Notes under the pieces: model-generated
What the model was told of the DNA's origin: nothing
The model's input: the letters and a program-made list of their open reading frames with translations, nothing else
The model's database searches: none
DNA from: UBA5336 sp964412785
GTDB lineage: Bacteria; Pseudomonadota; Alphaproteobacteria; Caulobacterales; Hyphomonadaceae
Direction of reading: 5' to 3'
Assembly (NCBI GenBank): GCA_964412785.1
Contig: CAYPQD010000001.1
Coordinates: forward strand, 124,001-188,000
DNA: 64,000 nucleotides
Program-made: the position numbers and the translations under genes
Shown: positions 40,081-48,357 of the stretch, piece after piece
How the letters are laid out: the number at the start of each line of letters is the position of its first letter
Position numbering within the stretch: the stretch's first letter is position 1

Positions 40081-41544
40081 TCACCCCTTCACGGCGCCGT
40101 TCTTCATGTTCCAGATCGGCGTTCTGAGGATCATCCAGGCGATCAGCAGGGACATGCCGGCGGCGGGAATGATGGCGACGCGCTGGGGCTCATTGGGGAA
40201 GAGATCGGTAACCGCGCCCATCAGCGCCGCGCCGAAGGGGGCGCCGGCCATGAAGCCGAGCTGGTAGATGGAGAGGACGCGGGCGAGCTGGTCCTTCGGC
40301 GCGGCGTCCTGCACGATCGAGCGGCTCATGGCGATGGAGACCCCGGCGGCGAGCCCCCAGGCGAAGACGATCACGAGGAACACCCAGTGCGGCGGCTTGG
40401 CCAGCATCACCAGGATGGCGAGCGAGCCAAGCAGCTGCGCGGTGAGGAGGAGCCGGCCCTGGCGCCTGATCGTCTTGAACACCGACAGGGCGAGCGAGGA
40501 GACGAAGGCGCCGAGCCAGAAGGTCACGAACATGTCGCGGATGCCGTCGGACTGCAGGCCGTAAATGTCCCGGTTGATGATCGGCAGGACGACGAGGAAG
40601 GAGCCGATCACGAAGATGCCGACGCCGAACATCAGCGAGGTCATCGCCCAGAGGCGTGCGTCGGCGCGCACGGCGCGGAAGCCCTCTGCGATGTCACCGA
40701 AGGCGGCGCCGAGGCCGGAGCGGCCGGTGCGCACCCGGCGGCCGCGGGCGAGGAAGAAGGCGAAGCCGGCGCCGATGGCGAGCACGATCGCCTGGAAGAT
40801 GAGCAGGCGTTCGGACTGGACCGGTCCGACACCGACCCCCCCCAGCCAGTCAGGCATGCGGGTCATCTTGTCGGCATAGCCGCCAAGGACGAGGCCGATG
40901 ATCTGGCTGACGAACTGCGCCATGGTGGCGAGCGTTACGCCAAGCTGCAGCGTGACCCCGGAACCGAGCCGGGCACGCCGCTCCACCACCTCGTTGATAA
41001 TGGCATCGCGGGCCGGCATCATGAATGCGCCGACCGTACCGATGGTGGCACCATAGATGATCATCATCGGATATGAGAGGGTGCCGGTCATCATTGCGGC
41101 GGCAAGGCCGAGGGCCGGGATGGCGGCCAACACATGCAACAGGATGAGCAGGCGCTTGCCATCGGTACGCTCGGCGATCACCCCGCCAAGCAGCAGGAAG
41201 ACCACCGAGGGGCCCGAGAGCGCCATGTTGGCGAGGCCCAGCTCCAGCCCACCCAGGTGCAGGTGCTGCGGGCTGGTGATCAGATAGGGGAAGAGCACCA
41301 TCTGCAGTCCGAAGGCCATGAACCAGCTCGACTGGACGAGCAGATAGGCCGGCAGCTCGATCCGGATACCGCGCCTCAGCTTCTGGAACACCAGCCGGTC
41401 CGCCGCGTCCATCAGCGTGCGGCCAGCGGTCAGAGCACTGTCGACCCCCGTGACCGGTGAGCGCGCATGCTCCGGCCCTTCCGGCGGCAGCGGCTCGCCC
41501 GTCAGCGGCGCGGGCAGGGTCTTCGGGTCGGCATCATCGGCCAT
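40081..41544 (-). CDS. MFS transporter, DHA3-like
   Basis: This 487-residue major facilitator has a charged N-terminal cytoplasmic tail of about 60 residues. About 12 helices follow, including GGVIAERTDGKRLLILLHVLAAIPALGLA at loop 2-3. The sequence is of the DHA3 type of exporters or lysophospholipid-type permeases (MPARDAIINEVVERRARLGSGVTLQ is typical). The substrate is unknown. The ATG at 41544 is chosen because upstream sequence is Pro/Ser-rich and out of character. It lies downstream of the DUF2306 gene on the same strand, 79 bases away. Confidence 0.85.
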   Translation of the reverse strand: MADDADPKTLPAPLTGEPLPPEGPEHARSPVTGVDSALTAGRTLMDAADRLVFQKLRRGIRIELPAYLLVQSSWFMAFGLQMVLFPYLITSPQHLHLGGLELGLANMALSGPSVVFLLLGGVIAERTDGKRLLILLHVLAAIPALGLAAAMMTGTLSYPMMIIYGATIGTVGAFMMPARDAIINEVVERRARLGSGVTLQLGVTLATMAQFVSQIIGLVLGGYADKMTRMPDWLGGVGVGPVQSERLLIFQAIVLAIGAGFAFFLARGRRVRTGRSGLGAAFGDIAEGFRAVRADARLWAMTSLMFGVGIFVIGSFLVVLPIINRDIYGLQSDGIRDMFVTFWLGAFVSSLALSVFKTIRRQGRLLLTAQLLGSLAILVMLAKPPHWVFLVIVFAWGLAAGVSIAMSRSIVQDAAPKDQLARVLSIYQLGFMAGAPFGAALMGAVTDLFPNEPQRVAIIPAAGMSLLIAWMILRTPIWNMKNGAVKG

Positions 41545-41623
41545 GACACAGTAATGGCGCGGGCCGGTAGGTGTGTGAAGGGCGGCTGGTGGCGCAGGCT
41601 GCCGGCGGCCGCCACCGTTCTGC

Positions 41624-42448
41624 TTAATAGTAGGGCCGCCACATGATCGCAATGGTGCCGAAGACGCCGAGCGCGGTGAAGGCGGTGGCAAGGAGGACAA
41701 GGACGCTGGCGGCCCACTTCGCGGCCGGCGACCGGGCCCTACGGGCGGCGAAATAGAGCTCAAGGAGCGCGAGCGGGATCAGGTAGCTGCCATAGGTGAT
41801 GACGAGGTCGGCCGGGCCCGAGAGGGTGCGGTTCATGCCGACCGGGCCCTGGTTGGCCAGCACCCAGCCCATGAGCCCGACGCGCAGGAACCAGACGCCA
41901 TTGACCACCATGAACAGCCGCATCGCCCAGCGGCGGTGGGCATCGATCCGCCGCTGCACGGCGAGGCGCCAGGCAAGGGCGGCGAAGAGGAGGATTAGCA
42001 CGCCGTTGAGGCTGACCGAGATGCCCGAGACGAGCGAGAGATAGGTCCCGCGACCCCAGACCAGCCACAGCCCGCCGACGGCCATGATCCCTGCGGCAAC
42101 GAGAAACAGCCGGCCGCTCCAGCGGTGGAACCACGGCGCGGCCCGGCGCACCTGCGGCACCAGCTGGAGGAGGCCGCCGACGGTGATGATCGCGGCAAAC
42201 AGGGCGTGGATGGCAAACATGGTGTTGCCGGCGGTATCGCCTGGGATGTGGCCGTCGATCAGCGGCTTGTCGTTCCAGCCTTCCGGGTTTCCGGCGAGCG
42301 TGTGGCCGCCGAAATGGGCAAGGATGAACCAGACGAAGGCGAGCTGGCCGATCGCGGCGACGATGAACCACAGAACGCCGGTCGCCTGCAGGGCGCGATC
42401 GGCCGGGAGTGCGGGCGCGGGCGGGTGCGCCGGCTGGGAGAGTGTCAT
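41624..42448 (-). CDS. DUF2306 multi-pass membrane protein
   Basis: This 274-residue protein has seven or eight membrane helices of the DUF2306 family. It has FAIHALFAAIITVGGLLQLVPQVR, RAAPWFHRWSGRLFL and HRRWAMRLFMVVNGVWFLR. Conserved histidines in the helices hint at heme or metal binding, as in cytochrome b561-like folds, but function is not known. AAAGGA nine bases upstream supports the ATG at 42448. It is divergent from an AraC-type regulator 172 bases away, a pairing that suggests the regulator controls it. Confidence 0.83.
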   Translation of the reverse strand: MTLSQPAHPPAPALPADRALQATGVLWFIVAAIGQLAFVWFILAHFGGHTLAGNPEGWNDKPLIDGHIPGDTAGNTMFAIHALFAAIITVGGLLQLVPQVRRAAPWFHRWSGRLFLVAAGIMAVGGLWLVWGRGTYLSLVSGISVSLNGVLILLFAALAWRLAVQRRIDAHRRWAMRLFMVVNGVWFLRVGLMGWVLANQGPVGMNRTLSGPADLVITYGSYLIPLALLELYFAARRARSPAAKWAASVLVLLATAFTALGVFGTIAIMWRPYY

Positions 42449-42620
42449 GGGGCCTGGTCCTTTCAGTTTGAGAGGCCCGGCTTCGGGCGCGGTGGGCGCC
42501 CGTGTCTTGCCGATTTGGAAATCGGCGAGACATTTGCGCAGGTTGCAGGCCATGGGCCCGCCATGGAAGGCTTGCAGCGCCCGGTGCGGCGCGGGGACAG
42601 GGCAGACCGGAAGGACGGCG

Positions 42621-43694
42621 ATGAGCGTTGAGAACGGCATACTGGCCATGTTCGCCCTTGTGGCCGGGGGCGCCTTCGCCCTTGGCCTCTGGCGGATGCG
42701 CGGCCAGGCCTGGCGCTATCGGCATGGGGTGTGGCTGGTCCTGTCGGTCTCGCTTGGCCTGTTCGTGGCGGAGACGCTGCAGGGCGAGGCGTTCGGGCCG
42801 CTGTCTCCGGTGCTCCTGCTCGGCGGCATGGCGGGGTGCGGGCTGGCGTGGCTGATGGCGCGGGCTCTGTTCCACCCGCCGGACGGGGAGCCGCTCTGGC
42901 CGCTCGGGGTGGTCGGCGTGCTGTTCGCCACCGGGCTCGTCCTTGCGCTGGGCCAGGCGGCGGGGGTCAACGGCGGGGCCGGGGCGAGCGGTCTGCGCGC
43001 GGTGGCCAATACGCACATGCTGGTGAGCTCAACCGTGCTGGTGCTCGTCTTCCTGGAGGTTTTCCAGGGCTACGGGCCCCACCTCAGCGCGGCCGAGCGG
43101 CAATTCCGGATTGTCTTTGCGCTCAGCTATGGCCTGCTGCTTGCGGTCTCGGTGCTCTGGATCTGGCAGTCGGGCGAGGACACCCTGGCCGCGGCCTCGC
43201 AGGACACGGTGCAGGCGGGCGCCGCGCTGGTTGCGATTGCCGGCGCCAGCCTCGCGCTCCGGTTTCGCGACGCCCATGCCCTGCCGCGGCGGGCGCGTGC
43301 GCCCCGATCGGCGCGCCGCGGCGCCTCGCACGATGATCGCGCGCTGGCCGAGCGGATCGAGGCGCTCGTGCGCAGCGAGGCGGTGTTCGCGACACCAAAC
43401 CTTCGCGTGGCCGATGTCGCGCGGATGCTTGGCGAGGCGGACTACCGTGTCAGTCAGGCGATCACCGGCGCGCTCGGCTTCCGCAACTTCAATCACATGG
43501 TCAATCATTTCCGGATCGCCGAGGCGCGCCGGCGCCTGCAGGACCCGCGCTATCGCGACTGCTCCATCCTCGACATCGCGCTCGATTGCGGGTTCGGCTC
43601 AATCGGGCCGTTTAACCGGGCCTTCCGGGAGGAGACGGGCGAGACCCCGCGCGCCGTCCGCCAGGCCAGCCTGCCGCAACGCCGCAGCGTCTGA
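42621..43694 (+). CDS. AraC-family regulator with an N-terminal membrane domain
   Basis: This 357-residue protein has about seven hydrophobic helices in residues 1-215 and a C-terminal AraC HTH domain at about 245-345. The HTH domain has two helix-turn-helix units (LRVADVARMLGEADYRVSQAI and ILDIALDCGFGSIGPFNRAFREETG). Membrane-integrated AraC regulators of this kind are common in alphaproteobacteria and lack a known ligand. AAGGACGGCG precedes the ATG. The divergent DUF2306 gene is the likely target. Confidence 0.88.
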   Translation: MSVENGILAMFALVAGGAFALGLWRMRGQAWRYRHGVWLVLSVSLGLFVAETLQGEAFGPLSPVLLLGGMAGCGLAWLMARALFHPPDGEPLWPLGVVGVLFATGLVLALGQAAGVNGGAGASGLRAVANTHMLVSSTVLVLVFLEVFQGYGPHLSAAERQFRIVFALSYGLLLAVSVLWIWQSGEDTLAAASQDTVQAGAALVAIAGASLALRFRDAHALPRRARAPRSARRGASHDDRALAERIEALVRSEAVFATPNLRVADVARMLGEADYRVSQAITGALGFRNFNHMVNHFRIAEARRRLQDPRYRDCSILDIALDCGFGSIGPFNRAFREETGETPRAVRQASLPQRRSV

Positions 43695-43754
43695 CGTCAT
43701 CCGTTTGTCACTGCGACAAGGCATGGTAGGAGCAGGCAAAGCGGTCGGAGGCCG

Positions 43755-44216
43755 ATGATGCGTGCAGTACGGCATTTTGTGAGCTGGGTGCTCGCGCTCT
43801 TCCTGATTGCGATGTTCGTCCAGGCGACGGTGCATCCCCTGCCGGACCCGCCGGCGGGCTCGGTGAAGCTGTTCGATGCGCCGGGCGAGAACATCATTTT
43901 CCAGACGCTCGCGGTCAACTCCGGATACAGCCAGTTCGAGCCGGCTGGCCGCGTTGCGGTGGCTTTCCTGGAACTGTTCGCCGCGCTCTGCCTTGTCCTG
44001 CCGTTCAGCCGGCGTTTTGGTGCGCTGCTCTCGGCCGGTATCCTGACTGGCGCGGTGGCGCTGCATCTCTCGCCCTGGCTGGGACGCGAGGTGCCGGTTT
44101 CGCTCAATACGGGCAGCACGGCCACCGATGGCGGGGCTTTGTTCATGCTGGCGGTTGCCATGCTTGCGGCAAGCCTCCTGCTGATTGGCGTACATCCTGG
44201 GCGGCGAGTGGACTGA
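43755..44216 (+). CDS. DoxX-like small membrane protein
   Basis: This 153-residue protein has four membrane helices: residues 8-24, about 70-90, 95-110 and 125-145. PAGRVAVAFLELFAALCLVLPFSRRFGALLSAGILTGAVALHL resembles DoxX/DoxD-type subunits. The loop between helix 1 and 2 carries PLPDPPAGSVKLF and SGYSQFEPAGR. Function is unknown; relatives are linked to redox and membrane stress. It follows the AraC gene by 60 bases on the same strand and may share its transcript. Confidence 0.72.
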   Translation: MMRAVRHFVSWVLALFLIAMFVQATVHPLPDPPAGSVKLFDAPGENIIFQTLAVNSGYSQFEPAGRVAVAFLELFAALCLVLPFSRRFGALLSAGILTGAVALHLSPWLGREVPVSLNTGSTATDGGALFMLAVAMLAASLLLIGVHPGRRVD

Positions 44217-44271
44217 CATGCCAATCCTGCGCCGGCAATTGGCAGGGCGTTAACTTCGCCATGGCAGTCTG

Positions 44272-45486
44272 ATGCCTGATGCCATGACCCAGTCCGCGCC
44301 TGAAATCCCGCCCGTCCCATTTGTCGGCCGTTCGCGCAGTGCCTTGCTGCGGCGCCTGATCGATGTCGTATCGCTGCCTGCCTCGCGGCTTGCCCCGCAG
44401 GACCGCCAGATGGCGGGCGACGTGCTGCTTGAGATGCTGTTCGTTGCTGACACTGAGGCGCGCCGCCTGTGCGCGGAGCGGCTCGCGCAGAAGTCCGAGG
44501 CGCCGCGCCGGCTGCTTCGCTATCTCGCCATGTGCGAGTTTTGCATCGCCGAGGCCGTGCTGAGCCATAATGAGGGTTTCGACGCGGTCGATCTGTGTGA
44601 GATTGTCGAGGCGACCGGCGTTGAGCACTGGCTGGCGGTGGCCCGGCGCAAGGTCGTGCCGTCCATGGTCACGCTGGCGCTGGCGCGGACCGGTGAGCCG
44701 CATGTGATCCGCACTGTCCTGCGCAACCGGCAGGCGGAATTCTCAGACGCGGCGACCCAGGTCATGGTCGAGATATCGCGCGTTCATGACGATCTCTGCG
44801 GCCTACTGATCGAACGCCTTGAGCTGCGGACCGGCGATGCCATGGCGATGTTCTGGTGGTCGGATGGCGAGACCCGCCGGAAGATCCTGCAGCGCCATGC
44901 GGCCGACCGGCTGGAGCTGATTGCCGCCTGTGGCGATGTGTTCGCAATGGCCTCGGAGGAGAACTGGGCGGACGCGGTGACGCGCAAGACCCTGCAGTTG
45001 ATCGAACGGCGCCAGCGCAACCGCGCGGCCATCGAGAAGAGCCCCTATGACAGCCTCGAACATGCCGTCGAGATGGCCGCCCGCACCGGCATGACGCCGC
45101 AACTGGCGCAGGAGATCGGCTATCTCTCCGGCGTCAAGCCGGTCACCATCGCCAAAATGATGAGCGACAGCGGCGGTGAGGGGCTGGCGGTGCTGTGCAA
45201 GGCGACCGGTCTGAAGCGGCCCTATCTGGCCATGCTCTGGCAGGCGCTGCGTCGCCCGGTGGCCGATGCCGATGGTTGCGAACATCCATTGTTCATGCCG
45301 GTTCGGCACGTCTATGAGACCCTCACCACGGCCAAGGCGCAGACGACCCTGCGATACTGGAACTGGTCGCTGAGCTCTGCCTTCTCGCCGAGCGCACCGC
45401 GCCATGCGGCGAGCAATGAGAATGATGCTGAGGGCACGGTCCACTCCACGCCGCAGCGCACCGCGCGGCTGGTGTTCGATGCCTGA
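44272..45486 (+). CDS. DUF2336 domain protein
   Basis: This 404-residue, almost entirely helical soluble protein belongs to the DUF2336 family, which is restricted mainly to alphaproteobacteria. It has HEAT-like helical pairs across residues 30-340, for example RRLCAERLAQKSEAPRRLLRYLA and LALARTGEPHVIRTVLRNRQAEFSDAA. The C-terminal 60 residues look disordered. No catalytic motif is seen; a scaffolding role is possible. It precedes the Mrp operon by about 100 bases, with a palindrome in the gap. Confidence 0.82.
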   Translation: MPDAMTQSAPEIPPVPFVGRSRSALLRRLIDVVSLPASRLAPQDRQMAGDVLLEMLFVADTEARRLCAERLAQKSEAPRRLLRYLAMCEFCIAEAVLSHNEGFDAVDLCEIVEATGVEHWLAVARRKVVPSMVTLALARTGEPHVIRTVLRNRQAEFSDAATQVMVEISRVHDDLCGLLIERLELRTGDAMAMFWWSDGETRRKILQRHAADRLELIAACGDVFAMASEENWADAVTRKTLQLIERRQRNRAAIEKSPYDSLEHAVEMAARTGMTPQLAQEIGYLSGVKPVTIAKMMSDSGGEGLAVLCKATGLKRPYLAMLWQALRRPVADADGCEHPLFMPVRHVYETLTTAKAQTTLRYWNWSLSSAFSPSAPRHAASNENDAEGTVHSTPQRTARLVFDA

Positions 45487-45509
45487 AGCTGCAGCGTCGC
45501 AGTGAAATC

Positions 45510-45523
45510 GACCCTGCAGGGTC
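45510..45523. promoter_or_regulatory. 14-base palindrome upstream of the Mrp operon
   Basis: GACCCTGCAGGGTC is a perfect palindrome, 66 bases before the first antiporter start codon and 23 bases after the DUF2336 stop. Its position suits an operator, but no cognate regulator is identified. Confidence 0.35.
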
Positions 45524-45588
45524 TGGCCAAATCGGACGCCAGCCTCTAATGCCGACAGTCCTTGATCCTCATTCGAGCGGAGGGGTGC

Positions 45589-46071
45589 TTGGGGTATCTG
45601 GTCGGCCTCCTGATCGGCTTGGTGGCCTTCTGGCTGCTGATGTCTGGCGTATTCAAGCCATTGCTCCTGTCGCTTGGTGCGGTGTCGGTTGTGCTGACGC
45701 TCGTGCTGACAGGCCGGCTTGGCCTGTTCGACCGGGAGGGTTCGCCCTATCTCAGCCTGCCGCGTTTCCTCGCCTACTGGGTCTGGCTGGTCGGCGAGAT
45801 CTTCAAAGCCAACTGGGTCGTCATCCAGGCATGCATGCGGGCTGACCTGGATATCGACCCGGCGCTTGTGAAGGTGAAGACGACCTGCCGGTCAGACCTT
45901 GCACGCACCACGTTTGCAAACTCGATCACGCTGACGCCGGGAACCGTGACACTGGCGGTTGAGGGCGACAAGCTGCTCGTTCATGCGCTCTATGAGAGCC
46001 ATGCGCAGCCGGAAGCCTTCGATGAGATGAACCGGCGCACGCGCCTGGCGGCTGACAGGGTGAATAGCTGA
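45589..46071 (+). CDS. mrpE: Mrp-type cation/proton antiporter subunit E
   Basis: This 160-residue membrane protein of the MnhE/MrpE family begins the antiporter operon. It has LPRFLAYWVWLVGEIFKANWVV, KTTCRSDLARTTFANSITLTPGTVTL and a final HALYESHAQPEAFDE. The start is TTG at 45589, because GGAGG five bases before it is the only good ribosome-binding site. The TTG at 45562 has none. The subunit supports assembly of the complex; ion pumping is by the A/D-type subunits. Confidence 0.9.
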   Translation: MGYLVGLLIGLVAFWLLMSGVFKPLLLSLGAVSVVLTLVLTGRLGLFDREGSPYLSLPRFLAYWVWLVGEIFKANWVVIQACMRADLDIDPALVKVKTTCRSDLARTTFANSITLTPGTVTLAVEGDKLLVHALYESHAQPEAFDEMNRRTRLAADRVNS

Positions 46072-46382
46072 TGCTGCTGGCCTTCGCGTCCGTCGCGCTG
46101 CTTGTCGCGATCGCGCTGATGCTCGTGCGTGCGCTTGGCGGGCCGTCTCTGTATGACCGGGTACTGGCGGTCAATTCCTTCGGCACGAAGACGGTGGTCT
46201 TTCTCGGCCTGCTCGGCTTTGTCATGGGCCGGCCGGAGTGGCTGGACATCGCCATTCTTTATGCCCTGATCAATTTCGTCTCGACCATCGCAATTCTCAA
46301 ATTCTTCCGCTACCGCTCCTTCCAGGTGTCGCTGGCACGGCGACCGGAGACGGGTGCTGACCCATCCGGTGGCAGGGGCTGA
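46071..46382 (+). CDS. mrpF: Mrp-type antiporter subunit F
   Basis: This 103-residue protein has three membrane helices and the MrpF signature RALGGPSLYDRVLAVNSFGTKTVVFLGLLGF and ILYALINFVSTIAILKFFRYR. Its ATG touches the stop of mrpE (TGATG). The C-terminal basic tail overlaps the beginning of mrpG. It is required for complex stability in studied Mrp systems. Confidence 0.93.
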   Translation: MLLAFASVALLVAIALMLVRALGGPSLYDRVLAVNSFGTKTVVFLGLLGFVMGRPEWLDIAILYALINFVSTIAILKFFRYRSFQVSLARRPETGADPSGGRG

Positions 46383-46782
46383 CGCGGTGGAGGCGCTTGC
46401 TCCCCTGCTCTACGCCTTCGAGGTGGCGCGGCCCGGCATTGGCGGCCTGCTCTGTCTTGCCGGGGCCTGCCTTTCGGTTATCGGCACCGTCGGCGTGCTG
46501 CGATTTCCCGATTTCTACACGCGCCTTCATGCCGCCAGTGTGACCGACACCTCCGGTGCGACCCTGTTGCTTGTTGGCATGGCGTTCCTGGCGCCGACCT
46601 GGCTGGTCGTGGCAAAGCTAGCGGCGATCTGGCTGTTCCTTTTCCTGACTGGCCCGACCGCAAGCCATGCGCTTGCCAATGCCGCGTTCAAGGCGGGGTT
46701 GCAGCCCCTGATCGGCCGGGATCGCCATCTGGCCGAGGCGGCTGACGGCATGGACTTCGAGGAAGGGGAGGACGCGGGCTGA
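46354..46782 (+). CDS. mrpG: Mrp-type antiporter subunit G
   Basis: This 142-residue membrane protein has the MrpG core GTVGVLRFPDFYTRLHAASVTDTSGATLLLVG and LFLFLTGPTASHALANAA. The acidic C-terminus DFEEGEDAG is longer than usual. GTG at 46354, with GGAG just upstream, overlaps mrpF by 29 bases. GTG at 46387 is a later alternative that would remove most of the overlap. Confidence 0.92.
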   Translation: MLTHPVAGADAVEALAPLLYAFEVARPGIGGLLCLAGACLSVIGTVGVLRFPDFYTRLHAASVTDTSGATLLLVGMAFLAPTWLVVAKLAAIWLFLFLTGPTASHALANAAFKAGLQPLIGRDRHLAEAADGMDFEEGEDAG

Positions 46783-47375
46783 TGACGTCGATCGTCTCCG
46801 AGACCGGACTGGCGCTGGTCAATATCCTGCTGCTGGCACTCCTGTTCGTCGTCGCGGTGGGCATTGCGCGCCTGCGCAGCCTGTTCGCCATTGTCATGCT
46901 GTCGGGTGTATACTCGCTATTGTCAGCGCTCTGGTTTGTCGCTCTCGACGCGGTCGATGTGGCCTTCACCGAAGCCGCTGTGGGCGCCGGGATTTCGACC
47001 GCCCTGATGCTTGGCGCAATGCTCCTGACCGCGCGTACGGCGAAGCCTGAACGGGGCCTCAGGCACCTCGCCCCGGCCCTTGTCGTGACCGTGACGGGCG
47101 CCATGCTCGTCTACGCCTCGGTCGACCTGCCGGCCTATGGCGACGCCGGTTCACCGGCGAACACCCATGTCGGAGCGGAATACCTGCAGCGCCATTATGG
47201 CGAGATGGGTTTTCCAAACGTGGTCACGTCGATCCTCGCCAGCTATCGCGGCTTCGATACGCTGGGCGAGGTCGTGGTGGTGTTCACAGCCGGCCTGTCG
47301 GTGGCGCTGCTGCTCGGCTTTGGCGAGCGCTCGCTGGCGGCCTCTCTGCGCAATCGGGACAAGGGTGACGAATGA
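46782..47375 (+). CDS. antiporter subunit with DUF4040 (MbhD/E-like) domains
   Basis: This 197-residue protein joins a DUF4040/MbhD-type three-helix region (residues 8-85, with FTEAAVGAGISTALMLGAMLL). A fourth helix follows, and then an MbhE-like region (NVVTSILASYRGFDTLGEVVVVFTAGLSVALLLG). In classical Mrp these segments form the C-terminus of the large MrpA subunit. Here they are a separate gene, and no full-length MrpA is present. It touches mrpG at its start and mrpB at its end by overlapping codons. Confidence 0.88.
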   Translation: MTSIVSETGLALVNILLLALLFVVAVGIARLRSLFAIVMLSGVYSLLSALWFVALDAVDVAFTEAAVGAGISTALMLGAMLLTARTAKPERGLRHLAPALVVTVTGAMLVYASVDLPAYGDAGSPANTHVGAEYLQRHYGEMGFPNVVTSILASYRGFDTLGEVVVVFTAGLSVALLLGFGERSLAASLRNRDKGDE

Positions 47376-47824
47376 ATACCGATCATCACGTTATCCTGCG
47401 GGTCGTCTCGAAACTGCTGATCCCGATGATCACGATCTACGCCTTCTACGTCCATTTCCATGGCGAGTATTCGCCGGGAGGCGGGTTCCAGGCGGGTGTG
47501 ATCTTCGCCGTCGGTGTCATTCTCTACGCCCTGATTTTCGGGGTCCCGGCGGCGCTGCGGGCGGTGCCAGCGCTGTTTGCCCGCGGCCTGGCCGCCATTG
47601 GCGTGCTGCTGTATGCCGGTGTTGGCGTGTGGGCGCTGCTGATGGGCGGCAATTACCTGGAATATGACCGGCTGTTCAACGAGCCGGAGGGCGGCCATCT
47701 CGGCCAGCATACGGGCATCATCGTGATCGAGTTGGGCGTCCTGTTCGGTGTCGCCGGTGCGATGCTGACGATCTTCTACGCGTTTGCCGGCCGCGTTGCC
47801 GAAATCCGGGACGAGGACTGGTAG
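47372..47824 (+). CDS. mrpB: Mrp-type antiporter subunit B (MnhB domain)
   Basis: This 150-residue protein has four membrane helices and the MnhB signature ILRVVSKLLIPMITIYAFYVHFHGEYSPGGGFQAGVIFA. A conserved GGNYLEYDRLF loop and the late GVAGAMLTIFYAF helix follow. It overlaps the preceding gene by four bases (ATGA) and precedes mrpC by two bases. Confidence 0.93.
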   Translation: MNTDHHVILRVVSKLLIPMITIYAFYVHFHGEYSPGGGFQAGVIFAVGVILYALIFGVPAALRAVPALFARGLAAIGVLLYAGVGVWALLMGGNYLEYDRLFNEPEGGHLGQHTGIIVIELGVLFGVAGAMLTIFYAFAGRVAEIRDEDW

Positions 47825-47826
47825 CG

Positions 47827-48357
47827 ATGCTGGATTTCATACTTGAGCGGGCCAGTTACTGGGCGATCTTCGCGCTGATGATGGTGGGGCTCTACATTAC
47901 CTATGCGTCGTCGAACCTGATCAAGCGCATGGTTGGGTTGTCGGTGTTCCAGACTTCGGTCTTCCTTTTCTACATCACGCTCGCCAAGGTTGCCGGCGGC
48001 ACGGCGCCCATCCTCTATGGCAAGGACCTGCCGAAGTATGACAGCCATGGCAGCGAGGGCGGGCACGCTGCGCCGGCCGTCGGCGAGGCGGGCCAGGTCG
48101 CGGCCTATGGCGATGGCAGTGCGGCGGCCTACGGACCCGTGGAAGGGCTGTACAATACCTACAGCAATCCGCTTCCCCATGTCCTCATCCTGACCGCGAT
48201 CGTGGTTGGCGTGGCGACCCTGTCGGTGGGCCTGGCGATCATCGTGCGGATCCGCGAAGCCTATGGCACGATCGAGAATGACGATATCCGGGCCATCGAC
48301 ATGGATGTGGCGCTGGAGGAGGAGCTGGACGACGCCGCGCAGGAGGCCCGCGCGTGA
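47827..48357 (+). CDS. mrpC: Mrp-type antiporter subunit C (NuoK-like) with an inserted loop
   Basis: This 176-residue protein is of NuoK/MrpC type. Helix 1 is AIFALMMVGLYITYAS, helix 2 GLSVFQTSVFLFYITLAK and helix 3 NPLPHVLILTAIVVGVATLSVGLAIIVRI. A Gly/Ala/Ser-rich segment of about 50 residues (about 60-112) lies between helices 2 and 3. An acidic tail (DMDVALEEELDD) ends the protein. It is therefore about 60 residues longer than typical MrpC. Confidence 0.92.
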   Translation: MLDFILERASYWAIFALMMVGLYITYASSNLIKRMVGLSVFQTSVFLFYITLAKVAGGTAPILYGKDLPKYDSHGSEGGHAAPAVGEAGQVAAYGDGSAAAYGPVEGLYNTYSNPLPHVLILTAIVVGVATLSVGLAIIVRIREAYGTIENDDIRAIDMDVALEEELDDAAQEARA

